Source: an uncultured Planctomycetota bacterium
GTDB lineage: Bacteria > Planctomycetota > UBA11346
NCBI GenBank assembly: GCA_903902515.1
Contig: CAIUVD010000183.1
Span: 1 to 41,159 of the forward strand
DNA: 41,159 nt
Reading direction: 5' to 3'
In this document: piece after piece, positions 1 through 8,518 of the stretch
Position numbering within the stretch: the stretch's first letter is position 1
Layout of the letters: each line of letters begins with the position of its first letter
Position numbers and translations under genes: made by a program
The notes under the pieces: generated by a model
The model's database searches: none
Seen by the model: only the letters and a program-made list of their open reading frames with translations
Told to the model about the DNA's origin: nothing

Positions 1-3000
1 GGCGTGGTAGGTGACCTCGGTTTGATGCGGGCCTTCCTTGCGCCAGGCGGTTTTCTGTTGGACCAGACTGTGGCGACGCTCCGTCCGGGCAGTGCCGTTG
101 GAGTCGCGGAAGGTCTCGGGGCTGGAATAGGTGAGCAGGCCGAATCCGCCGACGTTGCCCCCGAAGTTGGCATCGGAGAAAACCTCCCGCACATCGTTGG
201 CGAAGGTCTGATCCTGATGATATTTCTCGTTGCCGACGCCGAAGGTCACGGCTTCCCCGAAGGACCCCAGGGCCGCTTCGTCCCACTGCTGATCGGGCGC
301 TTTGCCGTAGACCTCTTGGCCAGCTGGGACCACGCCGTTGACGGTGTTCTTGTAGCCGATGGTGCACAGGTGGGCGTGGGAAGCCGCCGCCACAGGGCCC
401 CCGGCTAGGTGGTACCATTGGCTGAGGCGGAAACTGCGGGTCGCTCCGCCGGGCACCTGCACCATCACCAGCCGATGGATCCAATTCCCCCGGAAGCGGT
501 CGGGGATCGGATCCTTGGTGCCCAAACTGTGCCAATTCTTGCCGATCTGCACCGGCAGCCCCAGGGGCAAACCGGCCACGCGGATGTCACTGGCACCGGC
601 GGTATCGAGGGGGTCTTCCGTCACCTGGGCCACGCCGCCGGTGATCAGGCTCGCGTGGCCGATATCGCCGTGCTCGGGTCCCACACCGACATTGCGCAAG
701 TTCAGGCGGACGGTGCGGGGCCCCGGGTCCGGGTTGGTCACGCGCACCTGGTACTCCTGCCAAGCATGGATGATCTGGCCGGTGGGGCGGGAGTAGGTCG
801 GTTCATCGACCTCGACCACGCCCCGCAGGCGGTTGAGGCGGATCTTGGAAGCGGCCAGCCCGGGCTCGAGGGCCCGTTTGGGAACATAGCCCGGGGCGGG
901 ACCGAGGTCGGCGCCGATGCGCCGGACCTCGACCGTGGGGGCCTGGCGCTCGGCGGCCACCAGGGCCTCCAGATCCGCGGCCGAGACCGCGATCCGAGGG
1001 ATCACCGCCAAGCCCAGGGCCCGGTCCTCGGTAGCGGCCCAGGCCCGCACGGCCGCCTCGGCGGTGATGGTGCCGGTCGTGGCATTGAGGGTCAGGACAC
1101 CCTCGGGGGCCAGGACCACCAATCCCTGCCCGCCCGCGGTGGTCAGGGCCACGGCGCTGCCGTCGGCGGACCGACGCACGCCCGGGAAGCGGGCAACGGG
1201 GTAGGTGAAGGTCGCCTCCAACCCGGCCGCCGCGAGGTCGCGGTTGGGCTTCATGCGCAGGATCCAGGACACCCGATCGGTCCAGGCACACATTTCCAGG
1301 CCCGAGGTGACCATATTGAAGGTGTTGAGGGGCGCGGCCTGGCCGTTGGTCGCCTTGCTATCATCCACCAGGGTGCCGCTGGTGATCACCGGATCCCGGT
1401 AGAAACGCTGCTGGAGATAACGCCCCACATTGATGGCCTGCTGGGAACGCAGCCGGTTCGCCCGGCCGGCGACCTTCCAACGCACGCCGTCACGGACCAC
1501 CGTGAAGGCCAGGCCAAGGCCACTGAAGGCCGCATCGGCCGGCACCACCCCGGCCAGGGCACCGAACACCTGATTCCCCTGGGGGGCGAGATCCCGCTCC
1601 AGGGCGTCGCTCTCCGACAGGGGTGCCACCACCGGAGCCAAGCCCATCAGGCTGAAGGTCCGCTGGTCGAAATTCATCGCGTAGCGGTTGCTGATGACGG
1701 TCAGGCGGGTGTTGCGTACCCCGGTGTACCCCCAGTCGTCGCGATTATTGTCGATGTCGAGGCGGTACAGGCCCTCCTCGTTGCAGGCATGCACATAATC
1801 ACCCGCGTGATCCAGGAAGTCGATCGGCAGGTCGGCGGCCGGCAGGACCGTCACGGCCAGCAGGGACATGGCCGTGCTCATGGCCATGCGCGCCAAGCGG
1901 CCCGTCGAGGGAACCGGCGTGCCGTCCCGCCGCAGGCGCAGGCGACGGGGCACACCCGCCGCCAGGTCCACGCTGCCGGCTTCGTGGTCCGCAACCCGCA
2001 GATGGAGGGTCTGGGCCACGGCGGAGCACAGTTCGAGATCGAGGACCTCCGCATTCCAGGTCAGGGAGCGGACCTCGACCTGGCCCCGGCAGCAGATGCC
2101 TTCGACCCGGCCCTGGGGCCAGGCCGGCGGTAGGGCCGGCAGGAGCCGCAGCAGGCCCGGGCGGTGGTCGACCAGGGCCAACAGCATCAGGCGGGGCAGG
2201 CCACCGGCGATGTCGGTGTTCAGGACATGGCGCGGGTTGTGGGCCGTGACCATCGTTTCCGGGAAGAAGAAGCGGTTGGCCAACCAATCGATGATATCCC
2301 CGGCATCCTCGGCCATGCCGAGACTGGCCGCAGCACAGCCGAGCTGGACCATGCCGAAGGCCATGATCCCGCCCCCGGCCCGGCGCCGGTGGGCCATGCG
2401 GGCGTGGACCGTGGCCCGGGCCGCCGCCAGGAGGGCGCCATCGTTTTCCGCCCAGGCCGGCAGGCCCTCATAGAAAGCGTACAGTTGGGAGGCGTGGCGA
2501 TGCTCGTGACGCTCGCTCAGGCGCGGATCACCCCATTCCGCTAAAACGCCGCCTTCGCCAATGCGGAACGGCGGCAGGCGGTCCCGAAGGGTCCGCCAGC
2601 GCAGGGCTTCTTCGGCGGTGATGATGCCCTCGGATTCCAGGGCCAGGAGATCCTCCAACACCTGCCGGGCCGCAGCCACATCCATGGCCGCATCGACGGT
2701 CGATTGGGAACCCGTGGCCGGCGAGTCGTTTTCCGGGGAATAGGACGGCATGAAGCGGGCGGTGCCGCTGCCGGCCAGGAAATCCTCGTAGAACGCCGCG
2801 GTTTCCAGCATGAACGGCAAGGCGCGTTCGACCAGGAAGGTGCGATCGCCGTGGTGCAGCCAGGCGTCCATGAAGAAACGGGCGTTCCAGGCCGCGCCGG
2901 CGGTCCAGAAGGTCATCGGCCAGGTGCCGTCAAAGTGGTTCAGCCGTCCGTGGCTGCTGGTGCGCGACGGCACCAGCAGCCCCCGGGCTCCGTAGAGCAC

Positions 3001-5004
3001 CTGGGCATTGCGACGGTAATCGGGCAGCAGGGATTCCTGGTAGGCGAAGAAGCCCTCCAGCAGCGTTCCCAGCCCCCCGTCCAGGTGACCCGAAATGGCG
3101 GTCTGGAGGTTGCCGTTCTGGGTGTAGTCCCCCGACCAGGAGGGTCGCCAGGAGCCGCCCCAGATGCCCTGCAGGGTGGGCGGAAACCGGGAACCGCTGC
3201 TGCACACCGTGAGGTGGCGGCAGGCCTGGAAGGCTTTTTCCAGAAGGACCGGGTCGGCCATGCCGACGGCGGCCCGCCCAAACAGGGCGGTGCCGGTGGT
3301 GGCGTGGCCCTCTTCGCTGCCGCCGAGATCGAGACGACAGGCTTCCATCAACGGCTGATGGAGGGCCCGGTGACGGCGCCAGCAGGCCTCCGGATTTCCA
3401 TCGAGGGCGGCCAGGCCCTGTCGCAGACCCGCCACGATCGCCTGGGGGTCGTCGCCGTCCCGTTCCAGGGCCGTGCGCACCAGGATCAGGGCCGCATCGG
3501 CCCCCTGGAGGTGCAGGCCGTCGGTCGCCGGCCGGAGGGTGCCGCCAATGGCCACCACCCGGGCCACCGTCACCGCCGCCCGCAGGGAGCCGGGCCAACG
3601 ATGGCGGTACTCCTGGCGGCAGATCAGCAGGTCGCCCTCGACCCGCTCTTCCCACGGGCCGAGGGGCGCGGTCGGCTGTTCGCCGTCTAGAGCAGCCTCG
3701 GCGTCGTGGCGGGCGAGGGTCAGGCGGGCCGTGAGGGTGCCCGCCGGGGAGGTGAGGTGGATGGCCACCACCCCATCGGCCCGCGAAGCCACCACCCGCC
3801 GGCGGTGGGGCCCGTGGTCGTCCTCCCAGGTCGCGGCCACCGTGCCGTCCCGGTAGTCGGTGCCCCGCAGGTAGCCCCGCACGGGACCCTCGGCGGGCTG
3901 CCAGATGCGCAGAAAGGCGGCCGGGATGAACGGATCCGTCCAGCGTTTCTCCTGGGTGTAGCCATCGGCGAAGGATTGCTCCACCACCCGATCGGCAGCA
4001 CCCTGGAATCGCCCGGCCACCAGGTCCTCGCGGATGGCCGGGAGCAGGTCCGCCTGGCGGGGCGGGTCGATGGGCGGGTGGAGGGGCAGAAAAAGCCCCG
4101 CCTGATTGAGGACGACCACGTCGTCCTCCGGCCGACCCAACAGCATGACCCCCTGGTCGCCATTGCCGGACGGCAGGGCCCCTTCCCAGGACCAGGCGGG
4201 CCGGTCATCGAAGGAGGCGCGGCGGGGATCCGTGACACCGAGGGCCGCCCGGGCGGCCGCGTCGATCGACAACACCGGTGCCGGCTGGGCGAGCCGGGCC
4301 GCCAGGATGAACGCCCCCACCGTGCCGCAGCTCCCTCCCCCGCCATCCACCGAATCCAGGCGGATGGCATTGGCCGCATCCTGCCGGGCACTGATGCGGG
4401 AGGGCAGCCGCCACCGGCCCGGCAGGTGGCCAGGGGTGCACCCATCGAAGGCCCACCAGCCGGTGGTGGCGGCATCGACGGGCTGGTCGAAGGGCGCGTC
4501 GGCCTCGGCCTCGGTCCACCAGCGATCGGCGAAGCGGAGGCCGGCGATGGCCCCCTGGAATGCCCCGTAACCCGGCACCACGCGAGGTCCGCCGATGGTC
4601 ACTGTATCCAGATCAATCCCGACCTCGGGAACGGGGATCGCGGCCGTTGCCGTGACGCCGCCCACGGTCAGGGCTACCAGACCGCGCGGGCGGTCGTAGC
4701 GCAGCACCACGTCTTCCCAGGCGCCCACTTCCAGGCCCAGGCCAGCGGTCAGGGCCTCGACCTGATCGCGAATGGTCACCACCACCCGGCCCAGGGCATC
4801 GACCGCCAGGCGGGGCACGCCCGGTCGGTCGAGATCCCCGGCGAGGAGTCCGCCGGGTTCGGCCCCATCCCGGCGCAGGCGCAGGGCGACACTGGCCCGG
4901 TCGCCCCGCACCTGGCCGTGCACCCGCACCAGCCACTGGCCATCAAGGCCCAGCGCGGCGCCCTCGGTGGCGGGGAGGAAGGAGGGGGCTGGGAATCCGC
5001 TCAT
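1..5004 (-). CDS. GH95-like glycosidase fused in frame to a second secreted-type protein (partial, runs off window)
   Basis: The reading frame stays open from the ATG at 5004 to the window edge, 1668 codons without a stop. Residues about 10-180 resemble a LamG/ConA-like lectin fold ending in a motif of the kind IGG...FQG.I..LRF. Residues about 240-1035 look like GH95 (alpha-L-fucosidase/galactosidase): ALPSGNGDQGVM, LQGIWGGSWRPSW, SYSPEN and HRHASQLYAFYEG. The match is divergent: the motif that reads NLNLPMNYW in the second GH95 of this window is here only NGNLQ. There is no signal peptide at the N-terminus. At residue 1040 (base 1887) the frame runs straight into MAMSTAMSLLAVTVLPAAD, which looks like a signal peptide, followed by at least 600 residues of a protein I do not recognise. 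Either this is a true fusion or a stop codon has been lost between two genes. The ATG has no clear Shine-Dalgarno. The gene diverges from the LacI pair. Confidence 0.8.
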   Translation of the reverse strand, partial: MSGFPAPSFLPATEGAALGLDGQWLVRVHGQVRGDRASVALRLRRDGAEPGGLLAGDLDRPGVPRLAVDALGRVVVTIRDQVEALTAGLGLEVGAWEDVVLRYDRPRGLVALTVGGVTATAAIPVPEVGIDLDTVTIGGPRVVPGYGAFQGAIAGLRFADRWWTEAEADAPFDQPVDAATTGWWAFDGCTPGHLPGRWRLPSRISARQDAANAIRLDSVDGGGGSCGTVGAFILAARLAQPAPVLSIDAAARAALGVTDPRRASFDDRPAWSWEGALPSGNGDQGVMLLGRPEDDVVVLNQAGLFLPLHPPIDPPRQADLLPAIREDLVAGRFQGAADRVVEQSFADGYTQEKRWTDPFIPAAFLRIWQPAEGPVRGYLRGTDYRDGTVAATWEDDHGPHRRRVVASRADGVVAIHLTSPAGTLTARLTLARHDAEAALDGEQPTAPLGPWEERVEGDLLICRQEYRHRWPGSLRAAVTVARVVAIGGTLRPATDGLHLQGADAALILVRTALERDGDDPQAIVAGLRQGLAALDGNPEACWRRHRALHQPLMEACRLDLGGSEEGHATTGTALFGRAAVGMADPVLLEKAFQACRHLTVCSSGSRFPPTLQGIWGGSWRPSWSGDYTQNGNLQTAISGHLDGGLGTLLEGFFAYQESLLPDYRRNAQVLYGARGLLVPSRTSSHGRLNHFDGTWPMTFWTAGAAWNARFFMDAWLHHGDRTFLVERALPFMLETAAFYEDFLAGSGTARFMPSYSPENDSPATGSQSTVDAAMDVAAARQVLEDLLALESEGIITAEEALRWRTLRDRLPPFRIGEGGVLAEWGDPRLSERHEHRHASQLYAFYEGLPAWAENDGALLAAARATVHARMAHRRRAGGGIMAFGMVQLGCAAASLGMAEDAGDIIDWLANRFFFPETMVTAHNPRHVLNTDIAGGLPRLMLLALVDHRPGLLRLLPALPPAWPQGRVEGICCRGQVEVRSLTWNAEVLDLELCSAVAQTLHLRVADHEAGSVDLAAGVPRRLRLRRDGTPVPSTGRLARMAMSTAMSLLAVTVLPAADLPIDFLDHAGDYVHACNEEGLYRLDIDNNRDDWGYTGVRNTRLTVISNRYAMNFDQRTFSLMGLAPVVAPLSESDALERDLAPQGNQVFGALAGVVPADAAFSGLGLAFTVVRDGVRWKVAGRANRLRSQQAINVGRYLQQRFYRDPVITSGTLVDDSKATNGQAAPLNTFNMVTSGLEMCAWTDRVSWILRMKPNRDLAAAGLEATFTYPVARFPGVRRSADGSAVALTTAGGQGLVVLAPEGVLTLNATTGTITAEAAVRAWAATEDRALGLAVIPRIAVSAADLEALVAAERQAPTVEVRRIGADLGPAPGYVPKRALEPGLAASKIRLNRLRGVVEVDEPTYSRPTGQIIHAWQEYQVRVTNPDPGPRTVRLNLRNVGVGPEHGDIGHASLITGGVAQVTEDPLDTAGASDIRVAGLPLGLPVQIGKNWHSLGTKDPIPDRFRGNWIHRLVMVQVPGGATRSFRLSQWYHLAGGPVAAASHAHLCTIGYKNTVNGVVPAGQEVYGKAPDQQWDEAALGSFGEAVTFGVGNEKYHQDQTFANDVREVFSDANFGGNVGGFGLLTYSSPETFRDSNGTARTERRHSLVQQKTAWRKEGPHQTEVTYHA

Positions 5005-5011
5005 GGCGGTT

Positions 5012-5031
5012 ATGTTACTATTTAATCAATG
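5012..5031. promoter_or_regulatory. Candidate operator, copy 1 of a shared AT-rich motif
   Basis: The 20-mer ATGTTACTATTTAATCAATG lies in the 67-bp gap between the GH95 fusion gene and the first LacI gene, 7 bp from the GH95 start. It matches the site at 14499-14518 at 17 of 20 positions and has TG...CA outer ends as many LacI-family operators do. It is an AT island in GC-rich DNA, so part of the similarity may reflect promoter composition. Confidence 0.55.
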
Positions 5032-5071
5032 AAAAGTCTAAGGATTTGCCCTCCCGGAGCAGGGCACTACG

Positions 5072-6166
5072 ATGTTCCGTGTGATGCACATCGAACATCC
5101 TGACGGAGGGCGCTCCCTGGTCACCTTGGCCGACATCGCCCAGGCAGCGGGCGTTTCCATCGCCACCGTCAGCAAAGTACTACGGGGCATCGACGTTGGC
5201 ACCTCGGCGGCCACCCGGGCGCGCATCCAGGCCACTGCCGAGCAGCTGGGCTACCGGCGCAACCTCCTGGTCGAGGGCATGCAGACCGGCCGCTCCCTGA
5301 CCATCGGGGTCGTCATCCCGCCCTACGGTGAGTTCACGCGCCGCCTGGCCGATGCCATCCATGGCCGGTGCCTGACCCACGGCCTGATCCCGATTTTCCA
5401 CTGGGCGCCTCCCACGATCCGTCGCAGTGACCCGGCGGAGGCGGAGGCCGAGGATGCTGCCGATGAACGGGCGGTGCTCGACCGCCTGCTCGACCGGCGG
5501 GTGGATGGAGTGCTGCTCTACCCCGCCGCTGACGGTGCCCTCACCAGTCAGGTGCACGTTTGCCAGGCCCAGGGCATTCCTGTGGTGGCCATGGACCGTT
5601 GCCCGGAACCCGGGGTCGTGGACTTCATCGGTACCGATGACGCCGCCGGCGCCCGCTTGGCGGCCGAACACCTGCTGGCCCGGGGCCATCGTCGCATCCT
5701 GATCATGGGCGGCGAGGCCCGCTACGCCTCCTACCGCACCCGCACCGCCGTGGTGGCGGCGACCGTGCAGGCCGCTGGCGGCCACTGCACCATCGCCGAG
5801 GTCCCCAATGCCGACCTCGATAACTTGATGCCCCATGCGCGCCGCCTGTTGGCCGAGGACCCCGCGGCCACCGCCATCGCCCTGGGCACCGATGTCTTTG
5901 CTCCGGCGGTCTACCGGGCCGCCCAGGAGGCGGGCCGGGCCATTCCCGGAGCCCTGGCGGTGGTGGGTTTTGCCGGACTGGGCTTGGGCTCCTGCCTGCG
6001 TCCCACCTTAACGACCGTGGCCCAGGATCCCGAAAGCCTGGGCTCCCTGGCCACCGACCGACTTCAGGAACGCCTGCGCTCGGCCGTCACCGGGTCGCGG
6101 CCCTGGTCGATCCTCCTGCAGCCGCACCTTGAAGTCCGCAATTCCACCGGCGGAGGTCCGTCGTGA
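5072..6166 (+). CDS. LacI-family transcriptional regulator
   Basis: This 364-residue protein has a LacI-type helix-turn-helix at residues about 16-40 (LADIAQAAGVSIATVSKVL), the hinge-helix region, then a periplasmic-binding-protein-like effector domain beginning around IGVVIPPYG. The length suits the family. The start at 5072 adds about 15 residues before the usual LacI start; the ATG at 5087 is an alternative, and a GGAG at 5056-5059 slightly favours 5072. The gene diverges from the GH95 fusion gene and shares its 67-bp intergenic region, so it is the natural candidate to bind the motif at 5012-5031. The effector is probably a sugar released by the neighbouring enzymes, which is an inference. 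Confidence 0.93.
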   Translation: MFRVMHIEHPDGGRSLVTLADIAQAAGVSIATVSKVLRGIDVGTSAATRARIQATAEQLGYRRNLLVEGMQTGRSLTIGVVIPPYGEFTRRLADAIHGRCLTHGLIPIFHWAPPTIRRSDPAEAEAEDAADERAVLDRLLDRRVDGVLLYPAADGALTSQVHVCQAQGIPVVAMDRCPEPGVVDFIGTDDAAGARLAAEHLLARGHRRILIMGGEARYASYRTRTAVVAATVQAAGGHCTIAEVPNADLDNLMPHARRLLAEDPAATAIALGTDVFAPAVYRAAQEAGRAIPGALAVVGFAGLGLGSCLRPTLTTVAQDPESLGSLATDRLQERLRSAVTGSRPWSILLQPHLEVRNSTGGGPS

Positions 6167-7122
6167 GCCGCCCCGGACGGCCCCGGACCGGGGCCCCGAC
6201 CCTGCGGGAAATCGCCGAGCGGACCGGCTATGGCCTGATGACGGTGTCCCGGGCCCTCGGCCCCGATCCCGAGGCCGTGACGGCGGACAAACGGCTCCGC
6301 ATCCAGGCCGTGGCGGCGGAACTGAACTACCGGCCCAACCTCAACATCCGGGCCCTGCGCCGGGGTTCGGGGACCCTGGTGGGCCTGCTGTGCGAGCGTT
6401 TCGACGCCCGGGTCCATGACCTGCTCATCGGCCTCCACGACGTTCTGGTGCCCCAGGGCCTGCTGCCCTGCCTGATGGTGATCGGCCACCATCCGGCCCG
6501 CCCGGGGATGGATCCGGGCACGGCGACGATCCACCACCTGGTGGAGCGACGGATGGCGGCGGTGCTCGCCGTCTTGCCCCGTCCCGATGCCCTGCCGGAC
6601 TGGCTCCCGGCCCTGCGTCGGGAGGTCCATGACCGGGGCCTGCCAACCCTGCTCGCCGGGGCCGCACCCCAGCAGGCGGACCTGCCCCTGGTGCGGAGCG
6701 ACCTTCCCACGGCCGCCGGCCTGCTGGTCGAGCACGCCGCCGCCCAGGGCTCGCGCCTCGCGGTGGTCGACGAAAATCCGGGAGACCCGTGGACGACGGC
6801 CCTGGCCGGCCTGATCACCGCAACGGCGACCGAGCGTGGCGTGTCCTGGTTCCGGCTCCTGCCGGATCAGGACCTGCCCGACCACGCGGTGCCGGTCGCC
6901 ACCAGCACGGCGGCCCTCCTGGCCCTGGCGGGCCAACGCACCCCTCCCGCCGGTTGGATCAGCAGCGGTGACGCCAGCACCTGCCCCCTGGCGGGGTTGG
7001 CGGTGGATCTAGCGGATCGGGACTTGGGAACCCTGGCCGGTCAGTTGCTGATCGAGGCCCTAGCCGGTCGTCCCCTCCCGGCCTGCACCGATCTGCCCCC
7101 GCGCCATCGCCGCGCCACCTAA
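6163..7122 (+). CDS. Second LacI-family regulator, translationally coupled
   Basis: This 319-residue protein starts with GTG inside the end of the preceding gene (GTGA, 4-bp overlap), implying coupled translation. Residues about 13-37 form a LacI-type DNA-binding helix pair (LREIAERTGYGLMTVSRAL), followed by a shortened effector domain with recognisable blocks such as LVGLLCERFD. It is not a close copy of the upstream LacI. Two different LacI-type proteins in a single transcript could form a heteromer or answer to two sugars. The stop codon and the stop of the convergent MFS gene are separated only by GGGCCCGGCCC (7123-7133), which could fold as a very short hairpin. Confidence 0.9.
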   Translation: MSRPGRPRTGAPTLREIAERTGYGLMTVSRALGPDPEAVTADKRLRIQAVAAELNYRPNLNIRALRRGSGTLVGLLCERFDARVHDLLIGLHDVLVPQGLLPCLMVIGHHPARPGMDPGTATIHHLVERRMAAVLAVLPRPDALPDWLPALRREVHDRGLPTLLAGAAPQQADLPLVRSDLPTAAGLLVEHAAAQGSRLAVVDENPGDPWTTALAGLITATATERGVSWFRLLPDQDLPDHAVPVATSTAALLALAGQRTPPAGWISSGDASTCPLAGLAVDLADRDLGTLAGQLLIEALAGRPLPACTDLPPRHRRAT

Positions 7123-7133
7123 GGGCCCGGCCC

Positions 7134-8390
7134 TCACCCGCCCCGCAGGCCAGGCAGGAAGCGGCGGGCCAGCAGGGCGGCGGGGATCCGGGCGGCGAGG
7201 CTAACCGCCATCAGGGTGCGGTAGGCGCTGCCCTCCCAGAGCGGCAGGGAGCCATGGGTGATCAGCAGGGTGCCCAGGCCACTCCCCGCCACCACGGCGG
7301 CCATCACCACCGCCTGGTGCCGACCTACCAAGCGGGCCCGCTGGGCCGCGTCCGGATGACTGCCGAACAGCAGGGGCTGCAGGGCGACTTCCGCCAGGCT
7401 CCAGCCAATGCCGCCCACCACCTCGGCGAGGAGGATCGGCCACCAGCCGCCGGGGACCAGACATCCGAGGGGTGGTAAAAGCAGCAACCAGATCGCCATC
7501 CGCAGGGTTGCCGCTGGACCGTGGCGGTCGGCAAACCGCCCCGCCATCGGGTAGGCCACCAAACGTACGATGGGCGCCGTGGACAGGATCAGGCTGAAAA
7601 TCAGGGGATCGGATGCCAAGCCCAACCCACCGGCCGCCGGCGGTTCGACGAGAAATATGGCGAAAAACGGCAGCCCGACCTGGAGGCCGCCTTGGAAGAG
7701 GGCCCATACCAGGGTGAAGCGCCCAAAGGGCGTGGCCGCCATCTGCCCAAGGTACCGGAGCAATCCTCCATCCGGCTCCGTGGTGGGGCTGGGGCCCGGA
7801 CCCGGGCCCACGGTGCCAACGGGCTGGATGCGCAGCAGCATCGCACTGACGATGCGACTCACGACGGCGATGACCAGTACGGCCTGCAGACCCCAGGGCG
7901 ACCCCGTGGCCGGGGCGGCCTCCATGATCAGGGCATAGAGCCCGATGGCGAGCAGCCGGCAGGCATGGAAGGATCGGTTACGACGACCCGCAAAGCGGCC
8001 CATGACCCGTCGAGGGATGATCCCCCCCATCACGGCCATCCATCCCGGCCCCCCCAGCAACCCCGTCACGGTGACGCCGATCGCCAAGGTCAGGGCAACC
8101 GGCACGGCCCACGCGGCACCGGGGGCGTGGAGGGGGATGCTCAGGCCCAAAAGCAGCAGGGCTTGCAGCAGGGCGAATCGCCATGCGGCGGCATGGTCGC
8201 CCCCCAGCCAACGGTTGATCCATCCCGCGCAGGGGCCCAGGCCCACACCCAGGAATTGCGGTACGACCGCCAGCAGACCGATGGCCGTGGCCCCGGCCCC
8301 CAGGTGCACTTGCAGCAGGGGGACCATCCAGGTGTCGATCGCCCCGAACATCGCCCCGGCCACCGTGCCTTCCACGAACGCGATGGCCAT
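7134..8390 (-). CDS. Major facilitator superfamily transporter
   Basis: About 418 residues from the ATG at 8390, with alternating hydrophobic segments that fit roughly 12 transmembrane helices, for example AIGLLAVVPQFLGVGLGPCAG and an RFADRHGP loop resembling the MFS loop motif. It is the last gene of the lyase-EamA-GH95-MFS operon and probably imports oligosaccharides or monosaccharides, since the adjacent GH95 lacks a signal peptide. The start is uncertain: the frame is open upstream, and the ATG at 8390 sits at the very beginning of the first membrane segment, which is tight. A TTG at 8507, 11 bp after the GH95 stop, would add a basic cytoplasmic tail but also lacks a good ribosome binding site. 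Confidence 0.85.
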   Translation of the reverse strand: MAIAFVEGTVAGAMFGAIDTWMVPLLQVHLGAGATAIGLLAVVPQFLGVGLGPCAGWINRWLGGDHAAAWRFALLQALLLLGLSIPLHAPGAAWAVPVALTLAIGVTVTGLLGGPGWMAVMGGIIPRRVMGRFAGRRNRSFHACRLLAIGLYALIMEAAPATGSPWGLQAVLVIAVVSRIVSAMLLRIQPVGTVGPGPGPSPTTEPDGGLLRYLGQMAATPFGRFTLVWALFQGGLQVGLPFFAIFLVEPPAAGGLGLASDPLIFSLILSTAPIVRLVAYPMAGRFADRHGPAATLRMAIWLLLLPPLGCLVPGGWWPILLAEVVGGIGWSLAEVALQPLLFGSHPDAAQRARLVGRHQAVVMAAVVAGSGLGTLLITHGSLPLWEGSAYRTLMAVSLAARIPAALLARRFLPGLRGG

Positions 8391-8518
8391 CCCGCGACGA
8401 ATCCGGCCGGGAGGGCGGAAGCCTCGGGGAGGGGTGGCGGCAGGACGGGGGTTCGTCAGGAGTTCGATGATAATCCTATTTTCACGATGATCGACATGAC
8501 CAGGCAACGCTGGTGAAG

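Noticed and set aside
409-2133. Long plus-strand open frame (574 residues)
   Set aside because: It is antisense to the GH95 fusion gene. Its translation is Gly/His/Gln-rich low-complexity text without domain motifs, as expected from GC-rich antisense DNA.
8461-8490. AT-rich stretch near the MFS start resembling the shared operator
   Set aside because: Only about half of the fixed positions match, it lies between coupled operon genes, and it seems to be chance similarity.
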